From Cyanoderma ruficeps (taxonomy: Eukaryota > Chordata > Aves > Passeriformes > Timaliidae), in assembly GCA_008694505.1 (NCBI GenBank), contig VZDJ01000056.1:8352786-8416785 (forward strand): a stretch of DNA of 64,000 nt. The letters are read 5' to 3'. Positions within the stretch are counted from its first letter, which is position 1; each line of letters opens with the position of its first letter. The translations under genes were made by a program, and so were the position numbers. Shown piece after piece: positions 29,030-41,000 of this stretch. The notes under the pieces are model-generated. The model was not told where the DNA came from. It saw nothing but the letters and a program-made list of their open reading frames with translations, and searched no databases.

Positions 29030-32000
29030 GTACAGATTCTCCTTTGTAAACTCGTGCTTTTGTCTGTGATTGGATGAATATGTTGTTAGATTTTCTGTCC
29101 AGAACATGCCAGAAACAGGGGGGACGGCAGCAGGAAGTGGAATGAGGCTTAAGTGCACCCAAATATTTAGGAAAGTGAGAATGGATGTGTGTGTGAGCCT
29201 ACAGCCCGGAGGAAAGGAGGTGAGGACAAAAAGCTTTAAATTTTTTGAAGATATTCTCCAAACTGATTGTTGGCTGTGGCAGTGTCTGAGCTGGAGCATA
29301 TCCTGGGGAACACCAACCTCCACACAGTCCTTGCTGGAAGGCTCGAAGAGTGAGCCCCTGGATCCAGCTGGTGCTGGGATAAATAAAAAGTGAGGGAAAC
29401 CCGCACCTCTGGATCCACCCTCTAATAACAGCCTTTATATGTGGCTTTTATCACCAACCACTCAACAAACATTAATTAATCTGCTAACTAAATTACTCTG
29501 GTAACTAAACTAATTAATTAAACTAATTTAAGGTATCATTAATTCAGAAGTCCAACTGATACCGTCATTATTCTTTTTTGAGCTGCACTGTATTACCCAG
29601 CCATGTGGGGTCTGCTAAACAATTCCTGTTTATCAATGCACATTCTGATATGTGGAAAAAGCCAGCACTGTCTAAAATTGACAATGTGTAAACTGTTCCA
29701 GGCTGTGGATTATGGGAACACTGAGCGTTCACTCTGTTGCTGAAATAATAGCTGATAGTTGTTTGACTTACACTTACTGTAGGATAATAGCTATACATTA
29801 TCTTATTAAAGTTGTTAAAGCATTTGTGAGGGGCAGAAAAGAGGTTATATGAAATGTTCTACTCTTTAAGTCTTGGATTATCTGACTGTGGCTGACACGG
29901 GTTATGAATTCTTTCTCATTTTACTGAGGAGTGGAGGGGGGGAGCTGGAGGAGAAAAACCCACTGAAATGGCTCTGAATTCTGGCCTGAAGAATGATCAC
30001 CATCCATTTCTGGTGGTTACTTTCTTCAGATAGGGTAATCTAACCTGTCTGGAGGCTATGGACTTCTTCCAGTCCTCTATTGCCTTCCCTGTGTAATAGG
30101 CAACATCTCCCTTCATCCAGAGACATTGTCACGGGCCTGACTTCTGTGAAATAGCATCTGGAGGCACCCTGCTTTTCTGAGCACTTTGTGGGGAAAAACA
30201 TTTTTTTTTCCTGTCTTGTAAAAAAAAAAATCTAGATTTTATATCTTTTCCCCTATTCTGCAAAGAAATCTCATTTTTGGCTGGAATGAGAATAATAATT
30301 GTAGAACTGAACAAAACCCGGCCAGGGTAACTGGAGTAATTAACTCCAAACCAGCAGACAGATAAACACCTGTCTGGGACCAGCTGAAAATGGGAAAGGT
30401 TTGGGGTTGAACAGTGGGGAATTCTTCCTTTTAGTCCCATGACCCCTTCTTCCCAAGTCCCTACGGCTGGGGTGGCTGCCAGCACTGAGATGTGCTTATT
30501 GCCAAACTAGGTTCTCTTAGGACTGGAATTTAGGATACTTGTGGTGCTTCTGGGCTAATTTTTCATTGTCATCCACAGATGGAGCTTTTCCAGGAGTTCC
30601 CTCTTGGTTGCTGCTTTTTGTGCTGGATGCTCAGATCTTGGTTGGATTCATAATATGGAAGTATCTTTTTTTTTTTTCCAGAAAAACATCACCTGAACAT
30701 ATCCCAGGAGATGCTGAAGGAGTTGACAGCAGAATCAGGCTGCAGGAAACATGTGCCCCTGGCTCTTTGAATGGCAAGTTGTCTAGCCAAGAGGGTAAAA
30801 TTGCACCAGTCTGGTGTAAAGGTTGTCGCTGAGGTTGAAGCTATCATCCTCTACTGTGTCTTGAGTAAGGGGAGCAATAGAAATGCTCAGAAAATGTGGG
30901 AAATTACTTATAAAGAAAGATATGAGCTTCCTGCGGGCTTTGATCTTCCTCTGGGACGAGTTTTCCTGTACCCTGCCTCCTGTGTCCTTGTATTCCCTCA
31001 CGTGCCCACACTCAAGTGCTTTAATCCACAGTGCCAGCCCCATCCCTCAGTGGACAGCAAAGAGGTCATCACCATTCCCGGAAGGAAAAGGGATGGAAAA
31101 ATGCTTCAGGTTTGGGTTTGGGATGTCTGATAGGGGTTTATGTGCTTTTTGTGGTGTAGGTGGCCAAGCACTGTACCTTTACAAGTAGCAATACCCAGGC
31201 TTGTATCCTCTTAGAAAGCCTATTACACCAAATCTATTCCCAGATTCATTCTTCCCAGATGTTCTCATCTTTGGAGCAATATATCATCCCAGCGAAGTAC
31301 TCTTATAATCTATTACACTAATACATTGTTCGAAGGACACCACTGATGATAAATTTCTTAAATGATGGTGCTGTCTGGGGATAATGACTCTAAGAGCAAA
31401 TGCAAGGTAATGTAGTGATTTTTTTTTTTTTTTTTTAATGCTGGATTCCAGAAAGAATATGGAGCCATCTCAAAGCCATTTTCATATGGGGGGAATGTTA
31501 AAATATGCAATATTTCAAGCACTATTTAACAAGCACTTGAACAATAGCAGCATTGATGATAAAGGTTCTACATTTAAAATCAGTCCTTTTATTCTGTTGT
31601 CTTTTAGCTGCATTTTAGATGAAATTTTGTCAGATTCTGTTGTTAAACCCTTATTTGAGAGTGTTTTAAGATTAGGGGTTTTTTAATGATCACTTAAAAG
31701 GCACATCTAATTTTCATCGTGAACAAAGCATAGTCTTTCTCATGGCTTTATTTTCAAGTTTTCGTTCTTGTCTTTCCACAGGCCAAATTTTTCGGATGTT
31801 TGTCCATATGATCAGAGCCAGGAAGATTTTATTTATTGGCAAGCTTAAAGGTTACAGTGTCCTTGCTGTTGCAGAGGCATTGCCAGAGGATGGCAAAATC
31901 TTTGCCTGTGCAGAAGCGTCATATCTCGGAGCAAACAGCCAGGAAAAATGGGATGATTCCTCAGATGGCAAAAAAATAAGCATGCGAGTGGGACCAGTGG

Positions 32001-35000
32001 CAGACACCTTGGAGGTAAAGTCAGCTGGAAGGAGAGTTTGGGAGTTCCTGTAAAGAGCACGTGGAAGAATCTCAGGCAGGTCCTATTTGCTGCCCACATG
32101 ATGCTGGATGGTGGCTCTGGTTTGCTTGCAAACGTGTGAACACACTCCTGCACCGAGGCTATTTCTTATTTCCAATGTATGGTGGGGCAGCTCTGTCACA
32201 TGAGACAGTTTTCCTCTCTTTTAACTAAAATCCTGCAGCTTTTTGATCAGAGGAATCACAGGCTCTCAGTGTAAGTCTGTAGGCTTCAATGGCAGTTTAA
32301 CTCAACATGGGTTGGCTTTGTTTTGGAGCCCTAATTCCAAATATAACAAACAGGAAGAGTGTATGTGTGTCCTGCTGAGCCAGTTTTGAGAAGGACAGCT
32401 TGCTTCCAGTGTTCAGAAGGGTTGAGAAACTCCTGGAGAAGTTTGTAATTCTGCCAAAACCTCTCACTGTTTTTCCCCACAGCAAACTCTCAGATGAATT
32501 AGACCCCACTTTCTCACTTTCAGAGATAAGCCTCAGACAAATAATGCCTTAGATGTACTTTTTTTCATTCTGACTGGTGACTTTGTCCCAAGAAAGAGAA
32601 ATCTTATGATTGCTGCAGCTCACATTTAATTCCAGTTTATGGATCTCCAGGACATTGCTGCGGTCCAGGATGAGACAGGTGGTGCCCATGCCAGGTTCAT
32701 GAAAAGGCCTTTCTATTATTAACACAAATAAATTTGATCTGATTTCATTTTCAATCAGGATGTGTCAGTGTGAGCTTGATTGTAACTTTATTTGCATTAG
32801 CAGGTACCATATTTATTTCTAAAATGAAATGGCCAGGAGCTTTCTGACCTCTGGTTTTCATGACCTGCGAGTTTGATAAGAAAGAAACAAAGAGCTTTGC
32901 TAGCATACGAAAAAACGAAATGTTACAGATCACCTGCAATGTGCAGCATTTAAAATCCCAGCTCCCCGCAGTGAGTGTGAAATTAATTGAATTGCTGTTG
33001 CTCTCTAGTGCCCATTCTGTGCAACTGACTTACTGTGACTGAATTAAAATATCTAGAGGCAGGCAGAGTACATGCTGTGTAGAGATTAAAGAAGGGAGCA
33101 AAGACATGAAAATTAAATCCTTAAAACAGAATGTTGCAATTGATTTTATATCCTCCCATTGCAACATAAAGGCACATCGTGACCCCAGTTCTGCAGGTGC
33201 TCAGAACTTCAAATACTTCTTAGAGGTGTTGGGAACAGAGATGCTCGTGTTTGGCAGGAGAGATCCCAGCATGGGGACACCTTTCTGTGCAGGATTTCTG
33301 CACTGGGCTCTGAACTTTTGCTATTCAGTGTGGCAGGCATTTTGTCCTCAGTATCAGGACAATCAGGATTGTCTTAGAGGTTTGTGATCCACAACACCTG
33401 TAAATGCTGAAGCAATGAATTTGGGGGCCTCTCTGGTGCGTTTGCATTTTGGGCTTCTTGAGGTTTGCCCAGGTGGAGTGTGGCAGCTGCATGGGATGCC
33501 TGGGGTGTGGAGGATGCTCAGCCCGTGGACAGCGTGCTGCCTTTTCCCTCCCAGATGAGCAGTGTAGGTTGGAGGCTGAGCAGGTTCCTTTGCTGCCTCG
33601 TGGGCAGCGGAAAGGCAGGAGAATGAGGCAGTCACAGGCAGGAGAGGGGTGAGGGATGGCACAGCAGGGCTCTCACAGCTCAGCTTCACAGAGGAAGTGG
33701 AGAACATTTCTGTCCCTCGTTGTCTAGAGCAGAGCTGGCTAACATTTGCTGAAGAGCACAGTGAGGTTTAGAAGAGCTGGAAAAAGCTCTGGTAAGGATT
33801 GTCCTGGTTGCCTACAGAGTCTGTAGCCCTAGGTGTGATTCTTGTCCCTTTGTAGAAATAAGGGGCAGAGATGGTCACTCACCAATTGCTCTTTGGAGCT
33901 GTCTGATGCAGCTTTGTTGCTTGGTGCTGGTGGCTGAATCTCACTTCTGAGTCCAGCAGGGCAATATTTCTGCTTATCTGCTGCTCCTCAAATTTTTGCA
34001 GTAATACAACTCCTGCAAGCAGGATTTGCCTCACTGCCCCAGCCCTGTCAAAGTGAGAAAATGTCATATGATCTATAGATTACCTACCTGTCAGGGAATT
34101 CCTTCTCTGCTGCATGAAGCTATGATTCAGCATGTCCAAACTGTCAGAAGAAGTATGATTTCTCCTTTCTGGTGTAAAACTAGTCCACCCAGGAGTTACA
34201 TCCCAGCCTCAGGTATCATCCAGGTGCTGCAGGATGTGTCCAGTGCTGCTTCTGCCCTTTACAAGGAAGCTGCCAGAGTTTGCAGCAGGAGACATAAGGA
34301 TGCAATACGTTTGTGCCAACGCACCTTGGACAGTGTGGCCATTGTGTCACCCCTGTGGCTTTGGCTCTTTCACCTAAATCCATGGCTCATCAGGGCTAGG
34401 AGTGAGCAGAGAGCAGTGCAAAGGCAGCACACCAGGCCATGGCAGCATCCTGATCAGGCTCTCTGCAGCATCTTGATTCTCCCTTGTGTTATCACACAGC
34501 ACTGGTGGGGTTGGCCTCTTTCCCTCCCTCCTGTCCCAGATCACAGCCAGCACAAAACATTCAGGATTTTTACCTGTCAAGGGATGCTAAGTATCAGAGA
34601 GGAGTCAGAGAGCTCAAATACATGGTAGGGTTCACTTGATACCTGAGGGTACAATGATAAAATTCCACCTTCCCCATGCATGAGGGACAGGCACTGCCAA
34701 GCTGAGTGAGGTCCCCACCAGGGCACAGAGCTCACACGGACCACAACACAACCCTCTGTGCCCAAGGGCCTCAGGAATTTCACTTAGTATTTTGAAATGT
34801 GGACTGAAGGGAAGACTTTCTTCAGGTTCAGTCTCAGGTACAGGTGTCTTCAGTGGGAATTAGCCACCCATTCTATGTGTCCTGAGTCAGTGTTTAAAAA
34901 CATTTCCCAACAAATCTTCCCTTAAGTCTGAGCTCTGTTGAGCCAGGCCTGGGTAATGCGCCTTGCCATGCATCTGCTGGCAGCAAGAGCCTGATCCTGC

Positions 35001-38000
35001 ACAAAGAGCTTCCTTCAATTCCCAGTGGACTTTTGATGAACAATGGATGCAGGATTGAGTCTGGAGGGAATGCAAACTATCAGGAAATTATTCCCATCCA
35101 TTATTTTGATCCTTCCATTTTAAAATTGAAAATGCAACACAAAAATAACACGGTGTTTGCAGCCGATTCTACTGATTGCAGGGCATTGTTGGAGGCATGT
35201 CAGGGTTTGCTTTCTTCTTTTTTTACTCCTGTTAGCAGACAGAATAGGTGAAGAGGTTGAGCTGCAGATCTCATTTCTCCTGTTTTGCTGCTTGTGAAGT
35301 CTGCCAACAGAATCCACCTTGACAAAGTCAAGGACTCTGCGTTTAATGTTGAACTGAGTGAATAAATTATGCATGAAATTGTGTCGGAGTCTCTAGTGTG
35401 CTCTAGAATTGCTCCTTTTGATATGAAAGGTTAATTCAGAAAGGAGTCCAAAATAGCTGGAAATTGTGGGGATAAGTGGATAGTATTCACTGTTGTGAGC
35501 TGTTATTACTAGAAATTGCATTCCCTCTCTGGCTTCCCTAGAGATTTCTCTTTGCCGGTGAATATAAACTGTACTCAATAGAATAGCGTTTAGGAGTAAC
35601 AAGAGTGTATGTCCACACACAGTAAAATATTCTAATGGTGTTTTAAAAGGAAACTGTACTTTTTCATGTATTCCGTGCACCCCAAGGATGGATTGCTATT
35701 ACATTTAGGTCAAGAACAAGGCACAGGAAAGGTAATAAGTTTTGAGTACATCTTTATTACAAATATGCTGACTGTATGATCCATATCAAAGGAACTGGGC
35801 AGTCATTTCTTTTTCTGATTGAGTTTGTATGTGCCTTATGAGAGTGTTGTCTCTGATCAGGGCTCCAATCAGGTTTTCTCTGAGCTTTGGCAGAAGATTC
35901 ATTCATGTTTTTATTTGGGACGTCCTCTCCCTGATTTTTTGCTGTATCCATCAGCAGTGCTGCTGTGCCCTTTCTCATGGTCACTTTTGGTGCTTCTCCT
36001 CAATGGAATGCAGTGTTACGCCTTTTTTTCTTTTTTTTAAATCCAAGAGGAAGTTAATGACTCACTGTAAGCAAAAGCATTAATTTTAGCCAAGTTGCTC
36101 TGAATTAAAACTCTTATTGCCATCTGTTACCACCGATGATGACTCTGTAGCAAGGAGCAGGGATTGCACTGTAAACACTCAGGAAATTAGTTTCAGCAGG
36201 ATATTTTGCAGGCAGATTATTTCCTTCTGGATCTCAGCTTTCCTCACAGTTGGAGGCATTTAGGCTCTGCTTCTCCAAGCAAAGGACGATGACATCTTCA
36301 GAGTGCTGTGAGATCCCAGGCAGGGCCTCACCCAGTCTCTGCTGGGAGGGTCAGGCTGGTCATACCCTCATTTTAAACCCTCTCATCCATACTGGGCAGC
36401 ATGGAGTTATCCTCTCCATCACTGTGCCCATCTTTCCTGTGCTTGGCTCTGCAGTTAGAGCAGATTTTTTTTCTTTCTGGCCATTTTTGTTCAGCAGTGG
36501 ATGCTGGCAGTGAGGAAATCCTCTCCAGTGTGGTGCCCTGGCCATGGTGACCACCTTCCTGGGTGACCCATGTTTTGATAGCCAAGGGACTCCAAGGAAC
36601 AGGGCACTTTCCTCTCCCTGTGGCTGTCACCCTGCTGTATAGAGGCTGCTCTAAAGGTAAGGCTGGTTCAAGGAATTTTGTGGATTCCTCTTACAGCCCT
36701 GGGGTTGTCTCTAGCTAAATACGGGAAACCCAGCAGCAATTATGAAGCTGTGGGAACAAGGAGCTCAAATGATGGCAGGTCCCAGGACAAACTCAGGCTA
36801 TTCTTTCCATGTGTCAGGCACTGGGTATCTGGATGCCCAGGTGACTTTTCTGGTTGGCCATTCAGGGCTCAGGGAAGTGGCAGAAGAGAAATGCCTTAGG
36901 AACCATGGCCTGGCACACCCAGGCAGTGCAAGGACAAGCCAGGTGTGCACTGGTTATACATCCAACCCAGGCACCCTCCTGGGATGGATGCTGTGGTGTT
37001 AAAAGGCGATTTATCTGTATCAGAAGACAGATAAGAAAGAGATAAGCTGTCAGCAGGTAGGCAGTACAGAAGGAGGGCTGAAATGAGAAGTCCAGCTAAT
37101 ATCCAGAGAGCTGCACAACTCCATATGGACCTAATGAAGTCAATGCATGAAAGTGAGATTCTTTTTCATTAGGGAGCCATCCCACCGAGCAGGAGTAACA
37201 TATGTTCAGCCACGGCCACATCTGTTTCTGAATGTCTGCCCCCCACCTCCTCCACCCAGGAAGGTTACAAGTCAGAAAGTAGTGATAAGTCATGATAATT
37301 ACTTGAATTGGCTTTGGCTCTTCTCCCTGAGGAATGAGACCTCTAATCTCCCTTTGTGATGGGCTCCTCTGCCCAGCTTTCATCTTCTGACCCTTCCTGA
37401 AGTATCTGCATTGGACAGACTGACTGAGGTGCAACCTGACATAAGATACTCTTCCACAGGAGCAAAAATGTTCCTGCTGCTCTTTACCAATGTGGCTCAA
37501 GAGGGAACCAGGGCAAGATTTTCTTGCTGGTCATGAAATGAAAAGATGAATCTCAGGAGTCCAGATGTTGCAGTTTCTGTCACATTTATAATAAACCAGA
37601 ATATATTTGGCCTTAAGGTCTTCTTTCGTTATGTATAATGTGTCCTAAATGTGGACTCGTGAATGCTTTCGGCAGAGTTTCTGCGTTATCAAGCATCCAA
37701 GGTTAAATGTGACTATCCAAGCTTAATTCCCTCACCCCTAACAAGCCCACAATGACCCCAGTTCACACAGCAGAGGAGTTCAGAGCTTCAGTGATCTGCT
37801 TGCCTCTATTTCCTTGTCTGATCCACACACACTCTGCCTCAGAAAGGCTCCTGAAGTCTCTCTTTGGGAGCCATTAACCTTACTCCCAAAACCAAACCAG
37901 TTTTTCACGTTCTGTTGCCATTGTTGATCCTTTTGTTGGTCTATCCCAAGGGGCGGCTCATCGCTCGTTGTGCACAATGTCTCTAAACACAAAAGGGAAA

Positions 38001-41000
38001 TCTGGACACAAGAAGTACCATTAAAAGTCGTGGTAGAGACAGTGAGTTCTGGAAAACAGAACTGTTTCCCTTTTCCCTTTAAATGCAAAGACTTGAAAGC
38101 ATTTCTGCTCGCCCAGATAGGTGGATGAGCTGTTGTTTCATTGCGACACACACAGATGCAGTTAAATAGTCCCAGATGGAATCTGAAATATTCCATAGCA
38201 GCCTCTTGGGCAGTGAGTGCATTAACTGCCACAGGAGAAGGCTCTAAAGGCTCCCATCTGGACATCCATCAACAATTTTATACATTATCATCAGCAGAGC
38301 CTGCTTGGAGGGAAGGTGTGCCACATTTCTGAAAATCCAATTAGATGATAGCAGCCAGTTCTCTTTTATCCTCTCTGTTGCTGAGCCATCCAAAGCATTT
38401 TTTTAGATTAAAGAAACATCATTTTCCTTCACAGGGGCTGCGCTGCTTTATCTCTATCATGACCTGTTCTTTCATGTGCTTTATAATTCTATTATTAATT
38501 GGGATTTCAACCCTTTTCCTGCTACTGAAGTGGGACACACTAGTCTGCAATTCCCAGATCTGCCTTATGCCTCCTTTTTATCCCCAGACTGATATAATTG
38601 CCACTCTTCAATTTGTTGATAGTTGGTCTTTTGAGAAGAGAGAACTTATTGCAGCACCTCGGTGGCAGGGTTTGATGCCAGCCTTACCCTGATGGACCAA
38701 TTTACTCCGACTCAAGGTGTGCAGGTGTTTCTGCTGTGACTCTCAATGCCATAAGCTGGGATGAGCCATCCTCCTTTATATCCTGATTTTCCTTGAGAAG
38801 TACAGAGTTCCATTGCTGAAGAATTGTTCGCAAAGCATGGAAAACTCCCAAGATCTCCAGAAGCAGTTAGAGCAGTGTTACCTTAAAAAAACCAAGTTTC
38901 TGTCTGGTTTGGAGTTTATATGAAGGACAAATTAATGGCAACATGTGAAACTTTCAGGTAAATAATTAGTGCTTTCTCCAATATATATTTTTTTTTTCCC
39001 AGGCATTACATGCTGAGGACGAGCACTTTGATATAGTCTTTATTGATGCTGATCAAAGGAATGCTGTTCAGTACTACAGCTTTGTCATGGATAACCACCT
39101 GCTGGGCATGGACGCAGTGATCTGTGTAGAGAATACACTCATGAAAGGACAAGTCTACCTGGAGAATGTATCAGATGAAAATGTACTAGCTGTCAGAAAA
39201 TTAAATTCGGTGATTAATTCAGATCCTCGTGTTGAGGAGGTTAGTGCAATGCCATTGGTTAAGGTGCCCGCAGTGCTGTATCTATGGATTTTGCAAAGTA
39301 CTCTTTAAAATGTTTCTTTTGTTGGTGCCATTATCCAAAGGACCTAAAATGAACTCAGATTTTATTATAATTCACCTCACTTGAGCTCTAGGTATGAGTT
39401 TCTATGTTCAGGAGTGGTCCCTACTCTGTCTACATCTTAGAGAGTGTTAAAGGCAAGATAAAAGGAGAGCTCTTAAGAGTGAATAATCAGCTCTACAGCA
39501 CAACTAAAGAATCACCACTCTGCTTTAAAGGCTCTGGGGGCTGTAGGGCATCACCAGCACAACAGGAGTCAGCAAAGAGAATAAAAAGAAGAAGTAACAG
39601 GGTGCACAAACAACCTGTTGTGATTTAAGAAACTGGAGAGACAAGGTTGCATTTTTTTCCCTGGCATTTGTGTAAGCAATGAGTTTGGAAGAGGAACGTG
39701 AGGAAATACAAATGGGTGGTATGTTTGTGTTGGAGGGAGCTTCAGCAAAAGAACAGAAATAGGGGAAAAACTGCAGTGGCCTGAGGATTATCCTTCATAT
39801 CAGTGGAACTTGGGTGAAGAAGGCCAGGTACAAAGCAGATGAGAACTGTGTTATATTTGCAGGTGATTTTGCCTGTGCAGAGTGGACTGAGCCTCATTCG
39901 AAGGAGTCCTGCGCCCCCAGATCCAGTGATTGAATCCAAGGTGGGTATTTCCTCTCTGTGAGCATTTCTGGGAAAATTTTGGCTCTGCAAAAGACAAGGA
40001 CAAAATAATTTTCAGGGGTTTGGTGGCAGGAACCCAAACATGTGGTACTGTGATCACGGATTTAGCGGCTTAGAGCTTGGCACCTTTTATCCTCAGTAGT
40101 CCAGGGTTGCACTAAAGCTGATTAATGCTGATTCCTTGCAAAGTCTTTCAGATCAGCTGGTCCTGTGATGAATCTCTGGAGTGACGGGTGTACTGTTCAC
40201 CAGGTGTCAGTGCCTGGTGCTTTCTCATACTTCCCATGTGGGAAGATGGAGCTGAGGACCAACTGTAATAAACCAATACAGCATTTCTGAAACAGTTCAT
40301 TTTTTTGCTCAGAAGCAGCACAGGATGCCTTCCTGTGCTCTCTGAGCTGGCTATTTTCCTGGCCTTACATTTTGCTTGTGCTAAGGAAAAAAACAATGTT
40401 TTTATCTTTCTGTTTTATGTAGTGGGCATCATCCAGCTGTAATGAAATTCCCATCTGGAATCATAATGGCCTACCTCAGTCAACCAGGACCCAAACATCC
40501 TGGTTGTTTTGCAGTTTCTGAGCACTCCCAAAGCTACGCCCACTGGTAATTCCTGGCATTTCAAACTCAATATTTTAAACATCTTGTATTTTGCATTTTG
40601 GTTCCAGCCAGGGGGAAATGATGTATGGCAGCTGATCAGACGACAGCTTGGTTTAAGTTATTGGCTGATATCTTTATTTGCGCACCAGCCTCGTGAAGAT
40701 ATTTTGATTGCACTCTACTTGACCCAAATCCTGCCTTTGGAACCTTGCTCTTAGCCTCTTAGCCGAGCCTGAGGGCAAGATTGGGCCCTGAGGATGAAAT
40801 AACTGGAAGACTTAATCAGTCAACTTCTAAGACTTCGTACCCAAGCCAGGCTAGGAAATGCCATACCCTACTCTCCTGAAAGTGGAATGGATTGTATTAT
40901 CTCCCTAAAGCACAGCCCATCTTCTCCATTGTCTGGCACCTTAGTGCCCTGTTTGAGATTAATGTCTGTATGGATAAAGGGGCTTTTTGGCTTGAATTAG

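Noticed and set aside
29350..29393. Possible remnant of the missing MT-Ox exon reading SEPLDPAG
   Set aside because: The phase and first four residues fit fish MT-Ox, but the acceptor is poor, a stop follows quickly and the expected HDW and ITGQVEG motifs are absent. Probably chance.
30109..30150. SRDIVTGL, weakly like the end of the missing MT-Ox exon
   Set aside because: Stops lie just upstream, the downstream GT has the wrong phase and similarity is limited to a few residues.
30680..30832. Open frame after a strong poly-T/AG acceptor in the MT-Ox intron
   Set aside because: Its translation has no resemblance to the methyltransferase family in any frame.
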